A DNA stretch of 64,000 nt from Kytococcus aerolatus (lineage in GTDB: Bacteria; Actinomycetota; Actinomycetes; Actinomycetales; Dermatophilaceae): contig NZ_FYEZ01000002.1 in the NCBI RefSeq assembly GCF_900187395.1, positions 310,001 to 374,000 of the forward strand, in the 5' to 3' direction. Below are positions 45,199-53,192 of this stretch, piece after piece. The notes under the pieces are model-generated. The model worked only from the letters and a program-made list of their open reading frames with translations, had not been told where the DNA came from and ran no database searches. The position numbers were made by a program, and so were the translations under genes. Numbering within the stretch: position 1 is the stretch's first letter; each line of letters opens with the position of its first letter.

Positions 45199-48100
45199 GT
45201 GTACGTGACCTCGCTGACGATGAAGGGCTTCAAGTCCTTCGCCTCGGCGACGCGGCTCGAGCTCGAGCCCGGCATCACCGCCATCGTCGGGCCGAACGGC
45301 TCGGGCAAGTCGAACGTGGTCGACGCGCTGGCCTGGGTGATGGGGGAGCAGGGCGCGAAGTCGCTGCGCGGCGGGAAGATGGAGGACGTCATCTTCGCCG
45401 GCACCTCCGGACGTCCCCCGCTGGGGCGCGCCGAGGTGTCGATGACCATCGACAACACCGACGGCGCCCTGCCGATCGACTACTCCGAGGTGACGATCAG
45501 CCGGACGATGTTCCGCACCGGCGGCTCGGAGTACGCCATCAACGGCACCCCCTGCCGGCTGCTGGACGTCCAGGAGCTGCTCAGCGACTCCGGCATCGGG
45601 CGGGAGATGCACGTCATCGTCGGGCAGGGGCAGCTCGACGCGGTGCTCCGCGCCACCCCCGAGGAGCGACGCGGGTTCATCGAGGAGGCCGCGGGCGTCC
45701 TGAAGCACCGGCGCCGCAAGGAGAAGGCGCTGCGCAAGCTCGACGCGATGGAGGGTGACCTGGCCCGCGTGCGGGATCTCACTGCCGAGGTGCGGCGCCA
45801 GCTCGGTCCGCTCGGCCGGCAGGCGGCCACCGCGCGCCGGGCGGCGGTCATCCACATCACCGTGCGCGACGCCCGGGCCCGGCTGCTGGCCGCGGACCTG
45901 GTGGAGCAGCAGGCCTCGCTGGCTGCCGACCTGGCCGACGAGCGCGCGGCCGTCGCCCGGCGGGAGGAGGCCGAGGGGGCGCTGCACCGGGCCAGCCAGG
46001 GGGTCGACGAGCTGGAGGCCGCCGTGGCCGCCGCCGACGAGCGCCACGACGGCTTCCGACAGGCCTGGTTCGAGCTCGGTTCACTCGCCGACCGGGCCCG
46101 CGCCGCCGGACGTCTCGCCCAGGAGCGGGGGAGCCTGGCCGAGCGGGACGCCGCCGAGGCCGAGCAACGCAGTCGCACCGGCCGCGACCCCGAGCAGCTG
46201 GAGGCCCAGGCCGCCGAGCTGCGGGAGCAGGAGACCGAGCTGCGTGATCGCATCGAGGGGGCCGAGGCCGAGCTGGCCCGGGCGACCGCGGCGAAGGACG
46301 AGGCGGAGGCCGCCCACCGGGCCGAGGTGCAGCGCCTCGAGCGCCTCGCCCGGGCGGCTGCGGACCGGCGCGAGGGGCTGGCCACGCTCGGCGGTCAGGT
46401 CGAGGTGCGCCGTTCCCGCGTCGCCTCGGCGGAGGCGGAGATCGAGCGGCTGGTGGCGGACATCGGGACCCAGCGGTCCGCCGCGCAGGAGGCCACCCGC
46501 CGGCTGACCGAGCTGGAGGCCGGGATGGAGGCCGCCGAGTCCGGCGAGGAGGATCTCGACGCGGCCTGGGAGGCTGCGCAGACCGCCGTGGACGAGGCCA
46601 CCGGGCGCCTCGAGAACGCCCGCAACCTGCTCAACACCGCCCGGCAGGCGGTGCAGCGGCACGAGGCGCGGGTGGAGGGGCTCGCCGTGGCCCTGCAGCG
46701 TCGTGACGGATCGGCGGAGCTGGTCGGTTCCGGTGCCCCCGAGGGGGTGCTCGGCGAGCTCACGGACCACCTGGGGGTGGACCCCGGGCAGGAGGCGGCG
46801 CTCGCCGTGGCCCTGGGATCGGTGGCCGGTGCGCTGGTCGTGGCCGATGCCGAGGCCGCCCGCCGCGCACTGGACCACCTGGCCGAGCGGGAGGCCGGCC
46901 AGGCCACCCTGCTGCTGCCCGGCGGGACCGGGGACGACGAGCTCGTGCCCCTGGCCGGGGCCGACATCCCGTCGCATCCGAGCCCCCTGCCCGAGGGGGC
47001 TGCCTGGGCGGTCGACCGGGTGCGGGTGTCGCGCTCCCTCGCCCCGGCCCTCGTCGAGGTCCTCACCGGCATCGTCCTGGCCGCGGACGCCGCGCTGGCC
47101 CGGGCCGTGCTCGAGGCCGTCCCCGCAGCCCGTGCCGTGGCCACGACGACCGGGGAGCTGTGGCAGCGGCACCGGGTCACCGGCGGGTCGGCCTCGGGAC
47201 CGTCCACGGTGGAGCTGGCGGCCGAGCACGATCGCGCCCGCGGCGAGCTGGAGGCTGCTCGGGTCGAGCTGTCCACGGCGGAGGCGGAGCGTGACGCGGC
47301 CCAGGCCGCCGTTGTCACGGCCCGCCCGGCAGCGGAGCAGGCGCTGGCCGCGCTCCACGAGTCCGATGCCCGGATGGCGGCGGTGACCGACGAGCTCGCG
47401 CAGGCCGCCGGGGCCCAGCGTGCGGCGGAGCAGGCCATCGCGCGGGCGGAGGAGCAGCTGGCCGCCCGGCGAGAGCAGCTGGCCACCGACCGGGTGGACC
47501 TCGAGGCCCTCGAGGCCCGTCTGGCCACGGCCCGTGACGAGGCGGAGTCCGCCCCGGACCCCGCGGAGCAGACCGACGAGCGCGAGCGCCTGGCCACCGA
47601 GGCTGCGCGGGCCCGCACCGCCGAGACCGAGGCCCGCCTGCAGGCCCGGACCGCCGACGAGCGGTTGAAGGCCATCGCGGGACGGGCCGACGCGCTCGTG
47701 GCGCAGGCACGCAACGAGCTGCTCGCCCGGCAGGACGCCGCCCGACGCGCCCGCCAGCGACGGCAGGCGGCGGCATCGGCGCGGGAGGTCGTGGAGGAGT
47801 CCGCCGAGCTGGCTGCCCGCATCGAGGCCGCCCGGGAGGAGGCCGAGGCGGGACGGCAGGAGGCCGAGGTACGGCGGGCCGAGGCGCGCTCAGAGCTCGT
47901 CGCGCAGCGCACCCGGATCGCCGAGCTCACCGAGCGGGTCCGGGAGCTCACCGACGCGGTGCACCGGGACGAGGTGGCCCGGGCGGAGCTGCGGCTCCGG
48001 GTGGAGGCGCTGCAGCAGCGGGCCCACGACGAGCTCGGCATGGAGGCCGAGGACCTGGTCGCCGAGTACGGGCCGGAGCACGAGGTGCCGGTGCTCGACG

Positions 48101-48822
48101 ACGACGGGGAGCAGACCCTCGACGAGGAGGGGAACCCGGCCACGGTCCCCTTCGTCCGCGACGAGCAGGCCAAGCGGCTGCGCCGCGCCGAGCGGGATCT
48201 CAAGGCCCTCGGCCAGGTCAACCCACTGGCGCTGGAGGAGTACGCCGCCATGGAGGAGCGCCACCAGTTCCTCGCCGGCCAGCTGGAGGACCTCGTGAGT
48301 TCCAAGCAGGCCCTCCTCGACCTCGTCGAGGAGGTCGACGAGCGGGTGCGCACCGCCTTCGTGGAGGCCTACGAGGACGTCGCCCGGGAGTTCGAGGGGG
48401 TCTTCGGGCGCCTCTTCCCCGGTGGTGAGGGGCGGCTGGAGCTCACCGACCCCCAGGACATGCTCACCACCGGCATCGAGGTGCACGCCCGTCCGCCGGG
48501 CAAGAAGGTCAAGCGGCTCTCGCTGCTCTCCGGTGGGGAGCGTTCGCTCACGGCGGTGGCCCTGCTGGTGAGCATCTTCAAGGCCCGGCCCTCGCCCTTC
48601 TACATCATGGACGAGGTGGAGGCCGCTCTGGACGACTCGAATCTGGGGCGGCTCATCCAGCTCTTCGAGGAGCTGCGGGACTCCAGCCAGCTCATCGTCA
48701 TCACCCACCAGAAGCGCACCATGGAGGTGGCCGACGCCCTCTACGGTGTCTCGATGAAGGGCGACGGCATCAGCCAAGTGGTCAGCCAGCGGCTCAAGGA
48801 CGTGGACCTGCCCCGTGCCTGA
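45199..48822 (+). CDS. smc: Chromosome segregation ATPase SMC
   Basis: Condensin ATPase that organises and segregates the chromosome, 1207 residues. Walker A G-P-N-G-S-G-K-S-N is near residue 33. Long coiled coils (about 165-500 and 690-1020, rich in E/A/R) flank a hinge at about 510-670. The C-terminal head has the signature L-L-S-G-G-E-R-S-L-T and Walker B Y-I-M-D-E-V-E-A-A-L-D. GTG 45199 has AGGAAG upstream and a TAGGAT box near 45153. scpA and scpB are not in this window. Confidence 0.97.
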   Translation: MYVTSLTMKGFKSFASATRLELEPGITAIVGPNGSGKSNVVDALAWVMGEQGAKSLRGGKMEDVIFAGTSGRPPLGRAEVSMTIDNTDGALPIDYSEVTISRTMFRTGGSEYAINGTPCRLLDVQELLSDSGIGREMHVIVGQGQLDAVLRATPEERRGFIEEAAGVLKHRRRKEKALRKLDAMEGDLARVRDLTAEVRRQLGPLGRQAATARRAAVIHITVRDARARLLAADLVEQQASLAADLADERAAVARREEAEGALHRASQGVDELEAAVAAADERHDGFRQAWFELGSLADRARAAGRLAQERGSLAERDAAEAEQRSRTGRDPEQLEAQAAELREQETELRDRIEGAEAELARATAAKDEAEAAHRAEVQRLERLARAAADRREGLATLGGQVEVRRSRVASAEAEIERLVADIGTQRSAAQEATRRLTELEAGMEAAESGEEDLDAAWEAAQTAVDEATGRLENARNLLNTARQAVQRHEARVEGLAVALQRRDGSAELVGSGAPEGVLGELTDHLGVDPGQEAALAVALGSVAGALVVADAEAARRALDHLAEREAGQATLLLPGGTGDDELVPLAGADIPSHPSPLPEGAAWAVDRVRVSRSLAPALVEVLTGIVLAADAALARAVLEAVPAARAVATTTGELWQRHRVTGGSASGPSTVELAAEHDRARGELEAARVELSTAEAERDAAQAAVVTARPAAEQALAALHESDARMAAVTDELAQAAGAQRAAEQAIARAEEQLAARREQLATDRVDLEALEARLATARDEAESAPDPAEQTDERERLATEAARARTAETEARLQARTADERLKAIAGRADALVAQARNELLARQDAARRARQRRQAAASAREVVEESAELAARIEAAREEAEAGRQEAEVRRAEARSELVAQRTRIAELTERVRELTDAVHRDEVARAELRLRVEALQQRAHDELGMEAEDLVAEYGPEHEVPVLDDDGEQTLDEEGNPATVPFVRDEQAKRLRRAERDLKALGQVNPLALEEYAAMEERHQFLAGQLEDLVSSKQALLDLVEEVDERVRTAFVEAYEDVAREFEGVFGRLFPGGEGRLELTDPQDMLTTGIEVHARPPGKKVKRLSLLSGGERSLTAVALLVSIFKARPSPFYIMDEVEAALDDSNLGRLIQLFEELRDSSQLIVITHQKRTMEVADALYGVSMKGDGISQVVSQRLKDVDLPRA

Positions 48823-48849
48823 GGAGGCGATGTCAGGCTGGGAATCAGC

Positions 48850-49281
48850 GTGTCTCCGCTAGGTTCCTTGACGAGCTGCTTGACCGGCGGGGAAGGGCCG
48901 GAACGAATCAGGCTGGTCGGCCTTCGCGCCGATGGTGACCTGCCTCGGTTTGCCACAGTGCGAGGGGCGTGGCGGCCGCGCGTCATCCAGGTCGATGCGG
49001 GGGCGGCTGCTTCCTTCGAGGACGTGCAGTGGTGTCCGCAGGAGTTCCCGCGTCAGGAGGGTGTCGAGACCGCGATCTCGCTCGAGGAGGTGGCGACGGT
49101 GCTGGACGACCACGAACGCGTCTGGGACCTCCTGGCCACCATCTGTGACCCGGGCCCCACCGGCTCCCTTGCGCTCCACGTGCTGCGCACCCAGCCCCAT
49201 CCGGAGATGGACGCCTGGCTGGCCACCCTCCCCCCGGGGCACGTGATGGTCCAGGACTGGCTCCGGCCGGTGGATCCCTGA
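48850..49281 (+). CDS. Hypothetical protein
   Basis: An open frame of 143 codons from GTG 48850. The frame has G/C-rich third positions, especially after codon 40, as expected for a real gene; the first 30 codons are less so. There is no signal peptide, membrane helix or known motif; visible blocks are S-F-E-D-V-Q-W-C-P-Q-E-F and M-V-Q-D-W-L-R-P. No ribosome-binding site is clear at 48850, so the true start may lie downstream. It sits between smc and an MFS gene. Confidence 0.45.
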   Translation: MSPLGSLTSCLTGGEGPERIRLVGLRADGDLPRFATVRGAWRPRVIQVDAGAAASFEDVQWCPQEFPRQEGVETAISLEEVATVLDDHERVWDLLATICDPGPTGSLALHVLRTQPHPEMDAWLATLPPGHVMVQDWLRPVDP

Positions 49282-49462
49282 CGCTCGGCTGCTGGGTGGA
49301 CTGGCGGCCCTCCCGACGCCGTGGACCGCCCCGCGCGTCCAGTGAGCCGGAAATCCGGTGGAGTTCGGCGGCGGGCTGATCCATGGTGGTCGGGTCCACG
49401 GACCAGCACGACGGTGCTCTCTGCTCCTGCATCGGGGTCGGGGGCGCAGTGAGGGCGGCGGC

Positions 49463-50737
49463 ATGAGACTGCTCGAGAGGGTGACCGGCGTTCGACTGGT
49501 CGGCGCCGACCGGGGCGTGTGGCACCGGCTCATGGCCACCCGTTTCGTCGCCGAGACAGGTGATGCGGCGGGGTTCACCGCACTGGTGCTCCTGCTCTCG
49601 CGGGCGACCGACTCGGCCACCCAGCTCTCCACCCTGTTGGCGGCCCTGGTCGTCCTCGATGCGGTGGTCACGCCCCTCTGCGGCTCCGTCGGCGACCGCT
49701 TCGACCGGCAGCGCGTCATGCTGCTGGCCTGCGGGGGAGGAGCGGTCTGCTACGCCGGCATGTTCCTGGCCGCCGACCATGTGTGGGTGGTCTTCGCCCT
49801 GGCCTGCCTCTCCACCGTGTTCGAGTCGCTCTACTTCCCGGCGTCGAACGCGGCCCTGCCCCGGTTGCGGCCCGAGGTCAACCTGGGCAGTCTCTTCGCC
49901 GCCTTCGCGCAGGTGGGAACGGCCGGTGGGTTGCTCGGCCCGGCCCTGGTGGCCGGACTGTCCCTCGGCGCCGGGGTCGAGTGGGCGCTGCTGGTCAACG
50001 CCCTGTCCTTCGTGCTCGCCGGCGTGCTGGTGGCTTCCATCCGGCGTGCCTTCGGCCCGGGTGGGTCCGAGGAGCCCGCACCCGACGGGGACGGGGCGAC
50101 CGCCGGGGCGCTCCCCGCATCCGATCGCCGCCACGTCCTGGTCCGCTTCCCGGTGCTCTGGTCGTTCATGGGGCTGTGGGCTGCCATCCAGCTGGGCACC
50201 GGCGCGATGTGGGTGCTGCTGCCGCTGCTGGCCGAGCACCTGGGGAACGCCGAGCTCACCTACAGCGGGCTCAACGCCTGGTCGGTGGTGGCCACCCTCG
50301 CTGGCATGCTGCTGGTGACCCGTCTGGCCACCCGCGTCGGGGCGGGCACCCTGCTCATCAGGGGACTGGTGGCCCAGGCGCTGGGCTTCGCGGTGCTGGC
50401 TGCCGCGGCGGTGCTGCTCGGCTGGCCGGCACTGGGGGTGGCGCTGGCGGCGCTGCTGGTCCACCGGGGCGGGCAGGCCCTCACCGGGGCCTCGTCCTAC
50501 GAGCTGCTCGCCGAGTCGGTCCCGGACGACTCCCGGGCCCGCGCCAGCTCCTGGGTGGACTTCGCCACCATCGGGTCCTTCGGCCTCGGGGTGTGGATGG
50601 CCGGCCCCGTTGCCGACGCTGCGGGGCTCGCGGTGCTGGCCCTCGTCTCGGCGGTGCTGGTGGCCTGCTCGCTGGTGGCGGCGCGGCACCTGGTCCGGGT
50701 GGCGGGGCGGCACCAGTTCGCCAGCCGCGGGACGTGA
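49463..50737 (+). CDS. MFS transporter
   Basis: A 424-residue major facilitator protein with about 12 hydrophobic helices. The loop after helix 2 reads G-S-V-G-D-R-F-D-R-Q-R, the MFS motif A. A central cytoplasmic loop rich in Gly/Glu/Asp separates the halves. The overall type resembles enterobactin-exporter/MefA-like permeases, but the substrate cannot be told. The ATG at 49463 follows a GA-rich tract; longer in-frame readings upstream look non-coding. The 181-base gap before it holds no recognised feature. Confidence 0.85.
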   Translation: MRLLERVTGVRLVGADRGVWHRLMATRFVAETGDAAGFTALVLLLSRATDSATQLSTLLAALVVLDAVVTPLCGSVGDRFDRQRVMLLACGGGAVCYAGMFLAADHVWVVFALACLSTVFESLYFPASNAALPRLRPEVNLGSLFAAFAQVGTAGGLLGPALVAGLSLGAGVEWALLVNALSFVLAGVLVASIRRAFGPGGSEEPAPDGDGATAGALPASDRRHVLVRFPVLWSFMGLWAAIQLGTGAMWVLLPLLAEHLGNAELTYSGLNAWSVVATLAGMLLVTRLATRVGAGTLLIRGLVAQALGFAVLAAAAVLLGWPALGVALAALLVHRGGQALTGASSYELLAESVPDDSRARASSWVDFATIGSFGLGVWMAGPVADAAGLAVLALVSAVLVACSLVAARHLVRVAGRHQFASRGT

Positions 50738-50770
50738 CCCCTCGGCACGACCCCATGACAGACTGCCAGC

Positions 50771-52189
50771 GTGCCTGAATTCCTCGACACCCTGACAGAG
50801 CAGCTCGTCGCCGGTGGCCTGACCCTCGGTCTCCTCGGCGGCGGGACGTGGGCGTGGCTGCGGGCCAAGGCCGGTGGCGGCGACACGACCACGATCGATC
50901 CCGAGCCCACCGAGCCGACCGAGAAGCCGCGCACCACGCGGCCGCCGATCGAGCACACGCCGGCGAAGAAGTCGACCTATAAGGAGCGCACCCAGGGTGC
51001 GGTCATCGACTTCGACCGCAAGACGGATGCGCCGTCGAAGCCGGCCGCCGACGAGGGGACGGGGCCTACCCACCTCAAGGAGAAGTCGGCCCTCCCGCCG
51101 ATGCCGGTGGACGGTGATGTCCGCCCTGAGCGGGCCGAGCCGACGGCGTCCAGCCCCGCGACTCCCGAGGCCCCGGTCGACCGCGGCACCCAGGCCCCGC
51201 CCGAGGAGGGGGAGGTCGTCGATTCCGAGGTCGACCTCGAGCCGGGCCAGCGGGTCGAGATCCCCCCGAGCGCCGACGGCCGCCTGGTGCGGCTGCGCTC
51301 GCGGCTCTCGCGCTCCAACAACGCCGTCGGGCAGGCTCTCCTCAAGCTGCTCTCGGCCGGCGACCTCGACGAGGAGGCCTGGGAGGAGGTCGAGGACACC
51401 CTCATCGCCAGCGACCTCGGTGTGGAGGCCACGACCGAGCTCGTGGAGAACCTGCGCAAGCGGGTGCTCGTGGAGAACACCACCGACCCCGACGTGGTGC
51501 GCGGCTGGCTGCGCGAGGAGCTCGTGCGCCTCGTCGACCCGACGATGGAGCGCTCCGTGGCCGCCACCCGGCAGGATGGGCGCCCCTCGGTGGTGCTCGT
51601 GGTCGGGGTGAACGGCACCGGCAAGACGACCACCGTGGGCAAGATCGCCCGCGTGCTCGTGGCGCAGGACAAGGACGTCGTCCTCGGTGCGGCGGACACC
51701 TTCCGTGCGGCGGCGGCCGACCAGCTGCAGACCTGGGGCGAGCGCGTGGGCGTGCGCACGGTGCGCAGCGAGAAGGAGGGCGCCGACCCGGCGTCGGTGG
51801 CCTTCGACGCGGTGCGCGACGGCATGGAGTCCGAGGCCGACGTGGTCATCCTCGACACCGCCGGGCGCCTGCACAACAAGGCCGGCCTCATGGACGAGCT
51901 GGCGAAGGTCAAGCGCGTGGTGGAGAAGCGCAGCCCCATCGACGAGGTGCTGCTGGTGCTGGACGCCACCACCGGTCAGAACGGCATGAAGCAGGCCGAG
52001 GTGTTCAGCCAGGCCGTGGACGTCACCGGCATCGTGCTGACCAAGATGGACGGCACCGCGCGCGGCGGCATCGTCGTGGCGGTGCAGCGCGGGCTCGGCG
52101 TGCCGGTCAAGCTGGTCGGGCTCGGCGAGGGCCCGGACGACCTGGCGCCCTTCGTGGCCGAGGACTTCGTCGACGCCCTGCTGGACTGA
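50771..52189 (+). CDS. ftsY: Signal recognition particle receptor FtsY
   Basis: GTPase that receives SRP-ribosome complexes at the membrane. It has 472 residues. One N-terminal hydrophobic segment (residues 12-28) serves as anchor, as in other Actinobacteria, followed by about 130 residues of acidic/Pro-rich linker. The NG domain has G-V-N-G-T-G-K-T-T-T near 280, D-T-A-G-R-L-H near 362 and T-K-M-D-G near 422. GTG 50771 is 6 bases after CAGACT, suggesting a leaderless transcript. Its partner ffh lies 1 kb downstream. Confidence 0.96.
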   Translation: MPEFLDTLTEQLVAGGLTLGLLGGGTWAWLRAKAGGGDTTTIDPEPTEPTEKPRTTRPPIEHTPAKKSTYKERTQGAVIDFDRKTDAPSKPAADEGTGPTHLKEKSALPPMPVDGDVRPERAEPTASSPATPEAPVDRGTQAPPEEGEVVDSEVDLEPGQRVEIPPSADGRLVRLRSRLSRSNNAVGQALLKLLSAGDLDEEAWEEVEDTLIASDLGVEATTELVENLRKRVLVENTTDPDVVRGWLREELVRLVDPTMERSVAATRQDGRPSVVLVVGVNGTGKTTTVGKIARVLVAQDKDVVLGAADTFRAAAADQLQTWGERVGVRTVRSEKEGADPASVAFDAVRDGMESEADVVILDTAGRLHNKAGLMDELAKVKRVVEKRSPIDEVLLVLDATTGQNGMKQAEVFSQAVDVTGIVLTKMDGTARGGIVVAVQRGLGVPVKLVGLGEGPDDLAPFVAEDFVDALLD

Positions 52190-52197
52190 ACCGGCCG

Positions 52198-52370
52198 GCT
52201 TCGTGGGGCCCCAGCGTGACCCCACGAAGCGCGACACCCTCAGGAGCAACCCATTGCCCTTGAGGGTGTCGCGCTTGCGGCCGGGAGCAACCGGTCGACC
52301 CCGCGACAGTCCAGGGATCAACCGGTTGCTCCCGGTGGGTGTGGTGACACCGTGGGGGTCGACCGGTTGC
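52198..52370. repeat. Nested, overlapping long inverted repeats between ftsY and deoD
   Basis: Four perfect inverted repeats overlap. 52198-52208 pairs with 52220-52230 (11 bp). 52227-52242 pairs with 52261-52276 (16 bp). 52281-52295 pairs with 52321-52335 (15 bp). 52287-52302 pairs with 52355-52370 (16 bp). Repeats one and two share bases 52227-52230; repeats three and four share 52287-52295, so each pair is mutually exclusive. The first may be the ftsY terminator. Bases 52371-52433 hold nothing recognised. Confidence 0.85.
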
Positions 52371-52433
52371 CCCCCCGAGGACGGTTCCGCCGGGGCGGCC
52401 TCGGGGTGGCGCCCTTCGCCTCCGAGGAGGAGC

Positions 52434-53159
52434 TCAGCAGGTGGCGGCCGCCAGGGCCAGGGCGAGCGCCCCGGAGAAGCGGGTCTCGCGCTCCTCGGCG
52501 CTCATGTCCGCGGAGCCGTCGATGAGGTGGTCGCTCACCGTGAGCACCGCCAGCGCCTCGCGGCCGAACTCGTTGGCCACCCCGTAGAGCGCCGCGGCCT
52601 CCATCTCCACCCCGAGCGTCCCGTGGGCCCGCAGCCCGTCGATCATCCCCGGCACGGTCCAGTAGAAGTGGTCCTTGCTGACGATCGGCCCGGCGTGCAC
52701 GGTGCCCTCGGCCACCTGCCCGCGCGCCTCCCAGGCGGCGGCGGCCAGCGGCAGGCTCGCCACGGCCGAAAAGTTGATGCCCGGCACGCGGTGCTGATTC
52801 ATCGCCGAGTCGGTGTGCGCCCCGGTGCCGATGATCACGTCGCCCACGGCCACGCCCTCGGCGATCCCGCCGCAGGTGCCCACGCGGATGATCCGCTGCA
52901 CGCCGTACTCGCGGAAGAGCTCGGTGGCGTAGATGGTCGCGCTCGGCTGGCCCATGCCCGAGCCCATCACCGAGAGCGGGTGCTGGGACCCGTCCACCTC
53001 GACGGTGCCGGTGAAGCCGAGCATGCCGCGCACGTCGGTCACGAGGCGCGCGTCGGGCATGAGCGCGTGGGCGATGCGCTCGGCGCGCCGGGGGTCGCCG
53101 GGCATGAGCACGGCGGGGGCGAAGTCGTCGGATCCGGCGGAGATGTGGGGAGTGGCCAT
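52434..53159 (-). CDS. deoD: Purine-nucleoside phosphorylase, DeoD type
   Basis: Phosphorolysis of purine nucleosides for base salvage. It has 241 residues, the length of hexameric DeoD enzymes. M-P-G-D-P-R-R-A near residue 19 binds phosphate; R-V-G-T-C-G-G, G-V-E-M-E-A-A and V-S-D-H are the nucleoside-site motifs. It is divergent from ffh with 33 bases between starts, and a CACAAT box 6 bases upstream of its ATG suggests another leaderless transcript. It is an insertion between the SRP genes ftsY and ffh. Confidence 0.94.
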   Translation of the reverse strand: MATPHISAGSDDFAPAVLMPGDPRRAERIAHALMPDARLVTDVRGMLGFTGTVEVDGSQHPLSVMGSGMGQPSATIYATELFREYGVQRIIRVGTCGGIAEGVAVGDVIIGTGAHTDSAMNQHRVPGINFSAVASLPLAAAAWEARGQVAEGTVHAGPIVSKDHFYWTVPGMIDGLRAHGTLGVEMEAAALYGVANEFGREALAVLTVSDHLIDGSADMSAEERETRFSGALALALAAATC

Positions 53160-53179
53160 GGGCCGATTGTGTCAGCCCG

Positions 53180-53185
53180 TAGAAT
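53180..53185 (+). promoter_or_regulatory. -10 box for a leaderless ffh transcript
   Basis: TAGAAT, 7 bases before GTG 53193, with no ribosome-binding site. This is the closest match to the consensus TATAAT-like box in the window. Confidence 0.55.
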
Positions 53186-53192
53186 CGGGCGG

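Noticed and set aside
48983-52321. 1112-codon minus-strand frame opposite the MFS transporter and ftsY
   Set aside because: Antisense shadow; no start signal, no domain, crosses real gene boundaries.
52198-52370. Insertion sequence or MITE as explanation of the inverted repeats
   Set aside because: No transposase, no target-site duplication and the repeats are nested rather than terminal.
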